A DNA stretch of 61,198 nt from Ignavibacteriota bacterium (GTDB lineage Bacteria > Bacteroidota > Ignavibacteria > UBA10030): positions 1 through 61,198 of the forward strand of contig JAKEEG010000018.1 of NCBI GenBank assembly GCA_022616555.1, in the 5' to 3' direction. Below the pieces are notes generated by a model. It worked only from the letters and a program-made list of their open reading frames with translations. It made no database searches and was not told where the DNA came from. Positions 1 to 8,061 of this stretch are shown piece by piece; the first letter of the stretch is position 1, and each line of letters starts with the position of its first letter. The translations under genes and the position numbers were made by a program.

Positions 1-1268
1 CCGCCACCCACACAGCGCACTTTGGGCCGTTTGTGGGCGCATCCGGCGAGACGCTGGACGAGGTCGTGGCTCTGGTGTTCAAGGAGCCCAACTCGTACAC
101 GGGCGAGAACGTGGTCGAGATTAGCTGTCACGGCGGGCTGCTCGTCACCAGGCGCATTTTACAAACGCTCATTGATTCTGGCGCCCGGCTTGCCGAGCCG
201 GGGGAGTTTACCAAGCGGGCGTTCCTTAACGGCAAGCTCGACCTCTCCCAAGCCGAAGCTGTCGCCGACCTGATACACGCCGGCTCGGAGCTTGCACATC
301 GAAGCTCGCTCCAACAGCTCGAAGGCAAGCTCTCGTCGCAGGTGAACTCACTCAGAGACCAACTGATTGAAACGGTCGGGCTGCTTGAGCTGGAACTCGA
401 CTTCGTTGAAGACCATTTGGAATTCTTAGATAAGTCGAAAGTTTTAAATCAGGTCGAAAAAATTATCGGCAGTCTCAACGCGCTCGCGGAAACCTATCGC
501 GCAGGAAAAGTTTATCGCGAAGGAGTGAAGGTCGTTTTAGCCGGTGCGCCCAACGTAGGTAAATCCAGTATTCTCAATAGTTTAATAAACGAAAATCGAG
601 CCATTGTAACGGACATACCTGGAACCACACGCGATTCGATAGAAGAAAATCTCAACATCGGCGGACTGCTGTTCCGAGTTGTAGATACCGCAGGACTCAG
701 AGAGACAATCGACCCCGTCGAGCAAGAGGGCGTCCGGCGGACAGAATCACATATCCAGAACTGCGATCTGCTCGTGCTCGTGTTCGACACGGCTCGGCAG
801 CTAACACATGAAGAGGTTGAGGTCGCCCAGAAGTTTATCGAGAAAACCAAGTCGCAATCCCGGGCCAGCGTGGTTGTCCTGAACAAGACCGATCTACCCA
901 CTGTAATGAACGGCGAGCTGACCGAGAAGGCGCCATTCCTGAGCTCATTTCCCGTCGCCCGCATTTCAGCTCTCACTGGTAACGGGATGGATGGTTTGAA
1001 GGACCTGCTGGTAAACTCTGTCCTGCAGACCAAGGGGAAGACTTCAGACTCCAGCGTGACAGTCACAAACGCCCGGCATGTTGCCGCTCTTAAGTCGGCA
1101 AGTGAGAGCTTGGGTTTGGCGATGAAGTCGCTCAAAGGCAACCAGAGCAACGAGCTGGTTGCCGTAGACCTCCGGGCAGCTCTGGACAGACTGGGTGAGA
1201 TCACCGGGGCGGTCACAACGGATGATATCCTGAATAGCATATTCTCAAAGTTTTGCATTGGGAAATAA
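1..1268 (+). CDS. mnmE: tRNA modification GTPase MnmE (5' end cut by window)
   Basis: With MnmG, this enzyme puts the (carboxymethyl)aminomethyl group on wobble U34 of certain tRNAs. The frame is open from base 3 with no stop, so the start lies left of the window. By comparison with the usual length near 450 residues, the first few dozen residues are missing. Visible parts are the end of the folate-binding N-terminal domain (SYTGE, CHGG), a helical part, and a Ras-like G domain with G1 GAPNVGKSS (near nt 543), TDIPGTTRD, DTAG and NKTD (near nt 880). The last residues are the CIGK motif typical of MnmE. mnmG follows after 26 nt, as in many bacteria, and that gap holds a parS-like palindrome. 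Confidence 0.97.
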   Translation, partial: ATHTAHFGPFVGASGETLDEVVALVFKEPNSYTGENVVEISCHGGLLVTRRILQTLIDSGARLAEPGEFTKRAFLNGKLDLSQAEAVADLIHAGSELAHRSSLQQLEGKLSSQVNSLRDQLIETVGLLELELDFVEDHLEFLDKSKVLNQVEKIIGSLNALAETYRAGKVYREGVKVVLAGAPNVGKSSILNSLINENRAIVTDIPGTTRDSIEENLNIGGLLFRVVDTAGLRETIDPVEQEGVRRTESHIQNCDLLVLVFDTARQLTHEEVEVAQKFIEKTKSQSRASVVVLNKTDLPTVMNGELTEKAPFLSSFPVARISALTGNGMDGLKDLLVNSVLQTKGKTSDSSVTVTNARHVAALKSASESLGLAMKSLKGNQSNELVAVDLRAALDRLGEITGAVTTDDILNSIFSKFCIGK

Positions 1269-1269
1269 T

Positions 1270-1285
1270 TGTTTCACGTGAAACA
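1270..1285. promoter_or_regulatory. parS-like ParB binding site
   Basis: The 16-bp perfect palindrome TGTTTCACGTGAAACA is identical to the classic chromosomal parS consensus known from Bacillus subtilis. It fills most of the 26-nt gap between mnmE and mnmG. ParB-CTP clamps load at such sites and organise origin segregation. No parA or parB gene is in the window. A related palindrome lies at 3240-3255. Confidence 0.85.
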
Positions 1286-1294
1286 TAGTTCTAA

Positions 1295-3202
1295 ATGATC
1301 AAGCAATACGACATAATCGTTGCCGGCGGAGGTCATGCAGGTATCGAAGCCGCCTTGGCAGGCGCCAGGATGGGCTGCAGCATCCTAATGGTTACAATGG
1401 AGAAATCCGCCATCGGGCGGATGTCCTGTAACCCCGCTATCGGCGGGACAGCCAAAGGACACCTCGTCCGCGAGATAGACGCCCTCGGCGGCGAGATGGG
1501 TAAGCTGGCGGATAAGACCGGAATCCAATTCCGCATGCTCAACAAGTCCAAGGGCCCAGCTGTCTGGTCACCCCGTTGCCAGAATGACCGGGAGTGGTAT
1601 TCCCGTGAAGCCCTGGGAGCTATCGAATCCCAAACCGGGATATATATCCTTGAGGATGCCATCCTGGAAGTTCATACCGAAGAACTTGGTGCGCCTGAGG
1701 GCCGCAGGCTAAGCGGAGTAACTACTGTCCGGGGAGATAAGATCACCTGCAAGTCCCTTGTCCTCTGTTCTGGGACATTCATGCGGGGACTAATGCACAC
1801 CGGACTCTCCCAGAAGCAGGGTGGAAGATTCGGGGAATCGCCCTCCAAGGGTCTAACCGAGAACCTCGAGAAGCTCGGCTTCGTCAGCGGCAGACTTAAG
1901 ACCGGAACGCCGCCACGGATTGAGTTAAGCAGCATAGACCTCTCCAAGGTTGAAAAGCAAGGGAGCGACAGTCCACCCCAGCCGTTCTCGTACCAGACGG
2001 TGGCTATTACCAACCGGCTCGTCCCAATGTATCTCACCTATACCAATCCGGATACCCATGCCGCGCTCCGGAAGGGGTTCGACCGCTCGCCGATGTTCAC
2101 TGGACGGATTAAGGGGAGGGGTCCTCGCTACTGCCCATCCATTGAGGACAAGGTTGTGCGGTTTGAAGAAAAGGATCGGCACCAGATATTTCTCGAACCT
2201 GAGGGGTATGAGACCAACGTCGTTTACGTCAACGGCTTCTCAACCAGTCTGCCGGAAGAGGTCCAGCTTGAGGGACTCCGGACTATCCCCGGACTCGAGG
2301 CCGTCAAGATGCTCAGACCGGGATATGCGGTTGAGTATGACTTCTTCCCTCCACACCAAGTAAAGCTTACACTGGAGACCAAACTTGTCGACGGCCTGTT
2401 CTTCGCCGGACAAATTAACGGCACCTCCGGATACGAGGAGGCAGCTGCACAAGGGCTTGTTGCCGGCATCAACGCCGCCCTGCGAGTCAAGGATGCCGAA
2501 CCATTCGTCTTGAAGCGGTCGGAATCCTATACCGCCGTCCTGATCGACGACCTCGTCAACAAGAGTACCGACGAGCCGTACCGGATGTTTACCTCCCGTG
2601 CCGAGCATCGGCTTTTGCTCAGACAGGATAACGCCGACCGCCGTTTGATGGAGTATGGCCATAAGCTTGGCTTATTGCCAGATCATGTTCATGCTCGGTT
2701 CCGAGAAAAGGAGCAACTGATTCAGGACGGCCTGAGCTTTGCCTCCAGCCACTCGATAACTCCTGCATCAATCAACCCATATCTTGAGAGCATTGGGACT
2801 GAGAAACTCGACCAGAACGAGCGGTTGGCGAAGCTCCTCAAGCGGTCCAACACTTCCTTGGCCGATATCTTACGCGTTGACGGGTTGGCGGCACAGCCGT
2901 ACTTCCAAAGCCTGATGAGCAATACTGACAAGCGGCTCGTTTCCGAGGTGCTGGAGCAAATCGAAATCGAGCTCAAATACGAAGGCTATATCGTCCGCCA
3001 GCTTGAGCAAGTCGAACGCTTCGAGCGATACGAGACGCAGGGCATCCCGTCGGATTTCAACTATGGGAAGGTCAAGGCACTCTCCGCCGAAGGGCTGGAG
3101 AAACTCCAGCGTGTGCGTCCATCGTCAATCGGTCAAGCATCTCGCATCAGCGGCGTAACGCCTTCGGATATATCTGTGTTGATGGTGTATTTGAAAAATT
3201 AA
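1295..3202 (+). CDS. mnmG: tRNA uridine-34 modification enzyme MnmG (GidA)
   Basis: FAD-dependent partner of MnmE in wobble-uridine modification, acting in the cytoplasm as an MnmE-MnmG complex. It has 635 residues, the normal full length. The N-terminal FAD-binding motif GGGHAG is at residues 11-16, followed by SCNPAIGG and KGPAVWSPR typical of the family. In the middle is the [21 protein letters not shown] segment, and [11 protein letters not shown] lies before the helical C-terminal domain. It starts with ATG 26 nt after mnmE and is probably cotranscribed. The mnmE-mnmG-rsmG order is the common origin-proximal order. The protein looks intact. Confidence 0.98.
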   Translation: MIKQYDIIVAGGGHAGIEAALAGARMGCSILMVTMEKSAIGRMSCNPAIGGTAKGHLVREIDALGGEMGKLADKTGIQFRMLNKSKGPAVWSPRCQNDREWYSREALGAIESQTGIYILEDAILEVHTEELGAPEGRRLSGVTTVRGDKITCKSLVLCSGTFMRGLMHTGLSQKQGGRFGESPSKGLTENLEKLGFVSGRLKTGTPPRIELSSIDLSKVEKQGSDSPPQPFSYQTVAITNRLVPMYLTYTNPDTHAALRKGFDRSPMFTGRIKGRGPRYCPSIEDKVVRFEEKDRHQIFLEPEGYETNVVYVNGFSTSLPEEVQLEGLRTIPGLEAVKMLRPGYAVEYDFFPPHQVKLTLETKLVDGLFFAGQINGTSGYEEAAAQGLVAGINAALRVKDAEPFVLKRSESYTAVLIDDLVNKSTDEPYRMFTSRAEHRLLLRQDNADRRLMEYGHKLGLLPDHVHARFREKEQLIQDGLSFASSHSITPASINPYLESIGTEKLDQNERLAKLLKRSNTSLADILRVDGLAAQPYFQSLMSNTDKRLVSEVLEQIEIELKYEGYIVRQLEQVERFERYETQGIPSDFNYGKVKALSAEGLEKLQRVRPSSIGQASRISGVTPSDISVLMVYLKN

Positions 3203-3239
3203 CGTGTAGGGGTTTGATTAATCGAGCCATTACGAAAAA

Positions 3240-3255
3240 CGTTTCACGTGGAACG
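3240..3255. promoter_or_regulatory. second parS-like palindrome
   Basis: CGTTTCACGTGGAACG differs from the parS consensus TGTTYCACGTGRAACA only at its two outermost bases. Those two bases (C and G) still pair with each other. It lies 37 nt after the mnmG stop. Together with the perfect copy at 1270 it brackets mnmG. Confidence 0.6.
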
Positions 3256-3351
3256 TTGTTTATAAACCCAATATTTTCAATAATTTAAATAACAACACAA
3301 AAATGAGCAAAAAAGTGTCAAAAAATGCAATTTTTGTTCATTTCATGCAAA

Positions 3352-3378
3352 TTTTTGCTCAAAAAGCGTCAATTTTGA
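3352..3378 (+). repeat. direct repeat copy A (27 bp) in AT-rich gap
   Basis: It starts TTTTTGCTCAAAAAG and ends TCAATTTTGA. It matches 3546-3572 at 24 of 27 positions, all three differences being transitions. In both copies an upstream GAGCAAAAA / TCAAAAAATG block is also shared, so the whole module of about 80 bp appears to be an old duplication. Confidence 0.7.
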
Positions 3379-3545
3379 CAATAATTGTTGTAGAATAGTG
3401 CTTTGTAAATTGGCACCTAATGAGTCAGAGTTCTTATTGTGAAGACAGCAACACCCATAGATTAATGATAATATAGGTCTCTAAAAACGAGCAAAAATCA
3501 TCAAAAAATGATTAAAAATAGCAGTTTTTGTGTATTTTTTGACAT

Positions 3546-3572
3546 TTTTTGTTCAAAAAACATCAATTTTGA
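3546..3572 (+). repeat. direct repeat copy B (27 bp) in AT-rich gap
   Basis: Second copy of the 27-bp unit at 3352-3378. It ends just 9 nt before the rsmG start codon, so the duplicated module also forms the leader of rsmG. Confidence 0.7.
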
Positions 3573-3581
3573 GCAAAAACC

Positions 3582-4298
3582 TTGACAGAAATTCCACCAA
3601 AAATCTGGTTTGGCAATGCCTGCCGGAAAAACGGCTTCCCAGTCACGGATGCCCAGCTTAATAAATTAGAACAATACGTCGCCCTTTTGCTGGACTGGAA
3701 CAAAAAGATCAACCTCGTCTCCCGCAAGGACGAGGAGAACATCTGGCAGAACCATATTCTCCATTGCGCTGCGTTGATGTTCAAGCTCGAGTTTCCAAAA
3801 GCGATGAAAGTTCTCGATATTGGATCCGGCGGGGGCTTGCCGGGCATTCCGCTGAAGATTCTCCAGCCGGACCTCGACATCACCTTGCTGGACGCAACAC
3901 AGAAGAAGGTCAATGCCGTCCGTGAAATGCTGAATGAGCTCCGGTTGCCGGGAATCTCAACCCAGTGGGGCAGGGCTGAAGAAATAGGGAAAAGAGCCGA
4001 GCACAGAAGCCGTTTCAGCGCTGCCATTGCGAGGGCAGTTGCCCCCTTGGCGGACCTCGTGAAGTGGAGCCGCCCGTTTCTCGGCGACCCCGTCCGACGT
4101 TTACCGCAGCGGGACGATGGAAAGATCCCCATCACCCCCTCAACGCTCATTGCGATGAAAGGCGGAGAGCTGGAGCGGGAAATCGAGCAAGTCCGAGCGG
4201 ATAAGAGGGTGCGCGATGTAAAGGTGATTGACCTTGTTTTCCCTGAATCTGAGAACATCACGCTAAGCGACAAAAAAGTCGTGTTAGTAAGTTTTTAA
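3582..4298 (+). CDS. rsmG: 16S rRNA (guanine-527-N7)-methyltransferase RsmG
   Basis: It methylates N7 of G527 of 16S rRNA using S-adenosylmethionine. The protein has 238 residues. An N-terminal helix pair contains LLLDWNKKINLVSRKDE, followed by the SAM loop DIGSGGGLPGIPLKI near residue 75, and AMKGG near the C-terminus, all typical of RsmG (GidB). The start must be the TTG at 3582: an in-frame TGA lies at 3570-3572 and the next Met is far inside the conserved part. No Shine-Dalgarno is visible in front of it. The segment around residues 160-180 is somewhat longer than usual. murQ follows after 40 nt; parAB, often next to rsmG, is not here. Confidence 0.95.
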   Translation: MTEIPPKIWFGNACRKNGFPVTDAQLNKLEQYVALLLDWNKKINLVSRKDEENIWQNHILHCAALMFKLEFPKAMKVLDIGSGGGLPGIPLKILQPDLDITLLDATQKKVNAVREMLNELRLPGISTQWGRAEEIGKRAEHRSRFSAAIARAVAPLADLVKWSRPFLGDPVRRLPQRDDGKIPITPSTLIAMKGGELEREIEQVRADKRVRDVKVIDLVFPESENITLSDKKVVLVSF

Positions 4299-4338
4299 GT
4301 TTTTTGCTTTTTCATTTTTACTTTTGCATTTTTCATTG

Positions 4339-5283
4339 ATGACAAGCGATCTCTTCGAGCAACTAAAAAATCTCGCCACCGAGCAGCGCAACCCTGCGAG
4401 CATGGATATCGACGCGCGCTCGACAGAGGAAATCCTCGCGCTCATCAACGCAGAGGATAAGAAAGTCGCTACGGCAGTCGAGAAAGAGCTTCCCCACATC
4501 GCCAAGGCGGTTGAGCTTGTTGTACAGGCATTTACGAGCGTTGGACGGCTTTTGTATGTTGGCGCCGGATCCAGTGGCCGACTTGGTGTTCTGGACGCAG
4601 CCGAGTGTCCCCCTACATACGGTACCAGTCCTGAAATGGTGCAAGGGCTTATCGCCGGCGGTGAGCGAGCAGTGTTCAAAGCGCAAGAAGGCGCAGAGGA
4701 TAAAGAAGAAAACGGCGCAAAAGACATAGACGACAAAAATGTCAACGCGCACGATGTCGTGTGCGGAATTTCCGCCAGCCTGCGCACCCCATATGTGGTT
4801 GGAGCCGTAAAGCGGGCGAGGCAAAAAGGTGCGAAAACATTGTACATTACGACGAATCCCCGCTCAAAGCTGCAATCGCCCGAGTTTGCCGACCTTGCCA
4901 AAGCCGTCGATGTTGCCATTTGTCCCGAGGTCGGACCCGAAGTCATCATGGGCTCCACACGCATGAAATCCGGCACTGCGCAAAAGATGGTCCTCAATAT
5001 GATCACCACCACGGCGATGATTCGCTCCGGCAAGGTGTACGAGAACATGATGATCGACCTCCAGATGACAAACGAGAAATTGAAAGAGCGTGCAAAGCGT
5101 GTCATCATGATTGTCACCGGCGTTGATTACAAGCAGGCAGAATCGTATCTCGAACAATCCGGCTGGCATGTGAAGACCGCGCTCGTGATGATAAAAGCCG
5201 GTGTGTCCAAAGACGAGGCCGCGGCTCGTCTAAGAAAGGCAGGGGGATTTGTCCGCACGGCAATCGACGGTAAATCATTATAA
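4339..5283 (+). CDS. murQ: N-acetylmuramic acid 6-phosphate etherase MurQ
   Basis: It cleaves the D-lactyl ether of MurNAc-6-phosphate to give GlcNAc-6-phosphate, a step of peptidoglycan recycling in the cytoplasm. The 314 residues match the family length. The N-terminal TEQRNPASMDID and the SIS-domain phosphosugar loop VGAGSSGRLGVLDAAECPPTYG (near residues 75-96) are diagnostic. TRMKSGTAQKMVLNM and a small helical C-terminal domain follow. The frame is open back to a TTG at 4324, but ATG 4339 gives the usual N-terminus. It sits 40 nt behind rsmG. No anmK, murP or other recycling gene is nearby. Confidence 0.95.
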   Translation: MTSDLFEQLKNLATEQRNPASMDIDARSTEEILALINAEDKKVATAVEKELPHIAKAVELVVQAFTSVGRLLYVGAGSSGRLGVLDAAECPPTYGTSPEMVQGLIAGGERAVFKAQEGAEDKEENGAKDIDDKNVNAHDVVCGISASLRTPYVVGAVKRARQKGAKTLYITTNPRSKLQSPEFADLAKAVDVAICPEVGPEVIMGSTRMKSGTAQKMVLNMITTTAMIRSGKVYENMMIDLQMTNEKLKERAKRVIMIVTGVDYKQAESYLEQSGWHVKTALVMIKAGVSKDEAAARLRKAGGFVRTAIDGKSL

Positions 5284-5343
5284 AATAATGTGTTTCTTAG
5301 TGGTCTTAGTGGACAACAATCTTTAATCGGTCTTTATCCGTTC

Positions 5344-5360
5344 CATCCGCTTTTTCCGTG
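5344..5360 (+). repeat. dispersed 17-bp repeat, copy 1
   Basis: CATCCGCTTTTTCCGTG occurs here and again at 6642-6658, both in gene-free DNA. It lies in a short leader (5284-5375) full of TCCGTT/TCCGCT-like words and AGTGGTCTTAGTGGA. Such phrases resemble intergenic filler repeats I have seen in several bacterial phyla. Confidence 0.6.
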
Positions 5361-5375
5361 TTCTATTTCAAAGTT

Positions 5376-6092
5376 ATGGCAAAGACAAAAGCACCATTAG
5401 ACGACCTCGATTTCTACCCCCCGTTTGAGGGCTTCCCCAAGGAGGGAGTGAAGTTCCTAAAAAGCCTCAAGCGGAACAACAACCGCCCGTGGTTCGAGAA
5501 ACGCAAGGGCGATTTCGAATCGTACGTGAAGCTGCCCATGCAGTCGCTCATCGTCGCCATGCAGCCGCGGTTTGCGCAGTTCGCGCCGGAGTACGAGCTC
5601 AACCCCAAGCGCTCGCTCTTCCGCATTTACCGGGACGTCCGGTTCAGCAAGGACAAAAGCCCCTACAAGACACACGCGGCGTTCCACTCCGTGCTTCGCG
5701 GCGCTGCCAAGGGCGTGGAAGGCTCCGGATACTACCTGCACATCGAGCCGGGCGAGGTGTTCATCGGCGCCGGGGTGTACATGCCGGACGGTGAGAACTT
5801 GAAGAAAATCCGCAAAGCGATGGTTGCGCGGTCAGATGACTTTTTATCGATCGTCCAGAACCCGGCGTTCAAGAAGCGCTTTGGCAAGATTGGAGGCGAC
5901 ATGCTGCAGCGCGTGCCGCAAGGATATCCCCCGGACCACCCGATGGCGGACTGGCTCCGGCACAAGCAGTTCTTCGTGTACGAGGAGTGGCCCGAAGCAA
6001 AGTGCTACTCCGCTAAGTTTGTGGACGAGGCGGCAAAATCCTTCGAAGCCGCCACGCCCCTCGTGCGTTGGCTGAACGAAGCGATGAGGTAG
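5376..6092 (+). CDS. DUF2461 family protein (TIGR02453)
   Basis: Conserved protein of unknown function, 238 residues from ATG 5376; the frame is open back to a GTG at 5358. The family signature is clear: FLKSLKRNNNRPWFEKRK near residues 25-45, RDVRFSKDKSPYKTH near 85-100, and GYYLHIEPGEVFIGAGVYMPD near 120-140. The fold is predicted to be a soluble alpha/beta protein with no signal peptide. It is the last gene of the first block. A strong 12-bp hairpin follows right after the stop. Confidence 0.9.
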   Translation: MAKTKAPLDDLDFYPPFEGFPKEGVKFLKSLKRNNNRPWFEKRKGDFESYVKLPMQSLIVAMQPRFAQFAPEYELNPKRSLFRIYRDVRFSKDKSPYKTHAAFHSVLRGAAKGVEGSGYYLHIEPGEVFIGAGVYMPDGENLKKIRKAMVARSDDFLSIVQNPAFKKRFGKIGGDMLQRVPQGYPPDHPMADWLRHKQFFVYEEWPEAKCYSAKFVDEAAKSFEAATPLVRWLNEAMR

Positions 6093-6098
6093 TTTTTT

Positions 6099-6128
6099 GT
6101 TACTTCTTTGTTCGGGCAAAGAAGTAAC
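6099..6128 (+). terminator. hairpin after DUF2461 gene, terminator or repeat
   Basis: GTTACTTCTTTG and CAAAGAAGTAAC pair perfectly (12 bp) around the loop TTCGGG, 6 nt after the stop codon. T runs lie in front of it and not behind it, so it could act in the opposite sense. The sequence GTTACTT...AAGTAACCAAGAAAG resembles a dispersed element known from many genomes. Confidence 0.6.
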
Positions 6129-6499
6129 CAAGAAAGCCCGCCGAAATCGTAACACACGAATCAATCCTAGCAGCGCAGGCCCTAATTTCGATGCGTAAGG
6201 TTCTGGCCGAACGACACGCGTAATGCACCTGCATCGAAATTAAACGCTTCGATTGATTCTTGCCCGCGCACACCTCCTCGATTTCGGTAGCCTCCCACAA
6301 AAAACACCACAACCCACTATATCAAAAAAAAACCACGTCATGCTGAACTTGTTTCAGCATCTATAAAGAAAGACCCCGAAACAAACTCATTTCCCGCTGG
6401 CAAGTCTGCGTGTACGACATGCCTTTTTAACCAAACCTACAACCATCACACATACAACCTTAGCACCTAACCCATTCCATTTCATTAACTTAGACCGCC
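6129..6499. other. gene-free stretch with short dispersed repeats
   Basis: A 70-codon frame on the minus strand (6100-6312) exists, but it ends inside the hairpin repeat and has no recognisable protein features, so I do not call it. At 6340-6360 ATGCTGAA and TTCAGCAT form a hairpin of the GTCATGCTGAA...TTCAGCATC type that recurs between genes in many related genomes. I see nothing else. Confidence 0.5.
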
Positions 6500-6580
6500 A
6501 ATTACATTTTCGTGTAATTTTTACAAACATCAATTTTTCTCTTGACAATGTAATTTTACGGTATTATATTAAATTACATT
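6500..6580 (+). promoter_or_regulatory. promoter TTGACA-17-TATATT inside paired operator-like inverted repeats
   Basis: A near-consensus sigma-70 promoter is present: -35 TTGACA at 6542-6547, spacer 17, -10 TATATT at 6565-6570. The half-site TGTAATT occurs four times: inverted pair AATTACA/TGTAATT at 6500-6519 (spacer 6), and pair AATGTAATTT (6547-6556) / AAATTACATT (6571-6580) with a 14-bp spacer that exactly covers the space between -35 and start point. The arms of the second pair match at 10 of 10 bases. This looks like a repressor-controlled promoter. It points to the structured RNA region downstream, not to a protein gene. Confidence 0.65.
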
Positions 6581-6641
6581 ATCAATATAGATATGGAAAA
6601 TCGGTTGGTTTGAACGGATGACGATCCGCGTAAACTTGTTA

Positions 6642-6658
6642 CATCCGCTTTTTCCGTG
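6642..6658 (+). repeat. dispersed 17-bp repeat, copy 2
   Basis: CATCCGCTTTTTCCGTG, identical to 5344-5360. Here it lies inside the predicted leader of the RNA transcribed from the promoter at 6542. Confidence 0.6.
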
Positions 6659-6662
6659 CCTG

Positions 6663-6892
6663 CCCCGTAATGCTGTTATACGGGGTTCTATTAATAGCTT
6701 TTTCCTAACAGGGCGTCCCTCTCAGAGTCCTCCGTAAGGGCCTACGACACGAAGCTGGTGAATAACCGGCCTCGGGCTCTGGACTCTCTGAGTCTGACAG
6801 GCGGGATTACGATACACCCGCCGCGTCGTGCCGTGTGAATCTATTTGTCGTCAACTCCTCTCTTGCCGCGGTGCGACGCCTGTTTGTTAGGA
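6663..6892 (+). ncRNA. candidate structured RNA of unknown family
   Basis: The segment folds convincingly by eye. TCCTAACA (6703-6710) pairs with TGTTAGGA (6885-6892), and GGCGTC (6712-6717) with GACGCC (6875-6880), closing a domain of about 190 nt. Inside, CTCAGAGTCC (6721-6730) pairs with GGACTCTCTGAG (6781-6792, 2-nt bulge) and carries the tip hairpin GCTGGT/ACCGGC with loop GAATA (6754-6770). GGCGGG/CCCGCC with an 11-nt loop forms another hairpin (6800-6822). ACGACA (6744-6749) can pair with TGTCGT (6846-6851), which would be a pseudoknot. A hairpin CCCCGT/ACGGGG (6663-6685) precedes the domain. Motifs of RNase P RNA, SRP RNA or tmRNA are absent. 6S RNA is not excluded, but the branched shape does not fit it well. 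A regulated promoter lies about 90 nt upstream. Confidence 0.5.
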
Positions 6893-7113
6893 TTTAGATA
6901 GAGAAGGTTGAGCGAAACAAAAATCCCGCCGTCCTGAGCCTGTCGAAGGATTGGCGGGGAACGAGTAACACAAAAAGAAGAAATACCGCCTCACCCCTCG
7001 TCATCGGAAAAAAATCGCTTTCCGGAGGCGGGCTGTGGTGTGTACGCTTTCATGCGGGCTATTATTTATCTGTTCGCAATAGTGTCCGGATCAAGCGGAC
7101 AGGGTGGATGTTT
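6893..7113. other. gene-free stretch with two palindromic repeats
   Basis: CCCGCC (6925-6930) and GGCGGG (6953-6958) enclose CTGAGCCTGTCGAAGG, a common dispersed phrase. CCGCCT (6986-6991) and AGGCGG (7026-7031) form a second imperfect hairpin. The latter lies downstream of the minus-strand amidohydrolase gene and could end its transcript. No gene is visible. Confidence 0.5.
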
Positions 7114-8061
7114 TTACTTGGATTTATTATGCCGGGCAATCTCTTCTGATGGGAGTCTCAAAAACCGTGCAGCATTGTTGTAAAGGATATCTCGCTTCTG
7201 CTCCTCAGAAAGAAACAAAGCAGAATTTATCGCTTCGATTGTTTCTTCCAACGCTTGAGTGAAGTCGGAACCAAACATTATTCGTTTGCCTAAACCTGCA
7301 TCGATGAGGCCTTTTAAGTATTGATGAAAGGCTTGGCGGGGAAGAATCCGCGAATAATTTATAGCTGAAATATCCACATAGACCTGGGTATAGACCAACA
7401 TCAGCGCAGTCATTTCCTCTAAATACGGATGACCGGCGTGCATAACCCATATTCTTAACTTGGGATGCTTGACTAGGATATCTTCAAGAAGGAGTGGATT
7501 ACCGAGGCGGGCTCGGAAGGTGGGGCGCGTGAGGGTCTCGTTTGGAGGAGCAAGCGCCATGTGTATGCCGATTGGAATATCGTATTGCTCAGCCAGGGAA
7601 AAATACGGTTCGAGCCGTTGGTCGGTCGGCGAAACACCCCAGTATTGTGTAGTGATTTCTCCAAGCGAAAGAAATGTTTTTGACTCCAGTTGTTTCCTAA
7701 TCCATGCGGTATCCGGAAACACAAACATTGCCACAGGATTAAGGGAATCGCGCCAAAATGATCCCTGGTCGGCAAACGCTGAGTCCGCTTGACCTGCGGT
7801 CCGGTACCTGTTAGGGAACAACGGCGAAGGAATGAATGATATCTGGCTGCTGTCGACCCATTTGCGCCAAATCTCTTCGCGAGACCCGGTTATCAGTATT
7901 GCCTTCACTATATTGTTACGTTCAAGGAGGCGTAAATTGCCGAGACTCGCCGCTGCGTGTACATGCATATCAATTATGGGAAGTCGGGTAGTACTTGGTG
8001 ATTGAGCGAAAAGAATGGGTGACAAGAAAAACAACAGAGCACATGAGCGAAGTATAGACAT
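7114..8061 (-). CDS. secreted amidohydrolase-like (metal-dependent hydrolase) protein
   Basis: It has 315 residues with a signal peptide (hydrophobic LLFFLSPILFAQ, cleavage near residue 20). After it comes the metal-binding start of an amidohydrolase barrel, DMHVHA (HxH), then GIHMA and MHAGHP in the middle and FGSDF near residue 265. These are the ligand positions expected for the Amidohydro_2 (PF04909) family, and the C-terminal NNAARFLRL is also typical. The substrate cannot be told. It acts outside the cytoplasm, probably in the periplasm. It stands alone between two repeat-rich gaps. Confidence 0.85.
   Translation of the reverse strand: MSILRSCALLFFLSPILFAQSPSTTRLPIIDMHVHAAASLGNLRLLERNNIVKAILITGSREEIWRKWVDSSQISFIPSPLFPNRYRTAGQADSAFADQGSFWRDSLNPVAMFVFPDTAWIRKQLESKTFLSLGEITTQYWGVSPTDQRLEPYFSLAEQYDIPIGIHMALAPPNETLTRPTFRARLGNPLLLEDILVKHPKLRIWVMHAGHPYLEEMTALMLVYTQVYVDISAINYSRILPRQAFHQYLKGLIDAGLGKRIMFGSDFTQALEETIEAINSALFLSEEQKRDILYNNAARFLRLPSEEIARHNKSK

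Larger units (their letters stand above)
3203..3581. other. AT-rich repeated intergenic region, possible origin of replication
   Basis: These 379 bp hold no gene. The stretch is strongly A/T-rich compared with its neighbours. It contains a parS-like palindrome at 3240-3255, a half copy of a dispersed repeat (GTAGGGGTTTGAT, 3206-3218), and two diverged copies of a module with GAGCAAAAA, TCAAAAAATG and TTTTTG runs. GAGCAAAAA occurs at 3305, 3489 and 3571, and inverted at 3352-3360. A small perfect inverted repeat AATCAT/ATGATT spans 3496-3513. The position beside mnmG, the parS sites and the AT-richness fit oriC. I found no perfect TTATCCACA DnaA box, so the origin call is only inference. Confidence 0.4.

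Noticed and set aside
3203-3581. Canonical DnaA boxes in the AT-rich gap
   Set aside because: No TTATCCACA or close variant on either strand; the nearest word (TGTGTATTT) misses two positions. The origin idea therefore rests only on context.
6100-6312. 70-codon open frame on the minus strand after the DUF2461 gene
   Set aside because: It runs into the 12-bp hairpin repeat, has no ribosome site or recognisable domain, and its tail is the translation of the repeat.
6663-6892. Structured region as tmRNA, RNase P RNA or SRP RNA
   Set aside because: No tRNA-like end or tag frame, no RNase P core motif (GAGGAAAGUCC), no SRP GGAA-type tip. 6S RNA was considered, but the branched multi-hairpin shape fits poorly.
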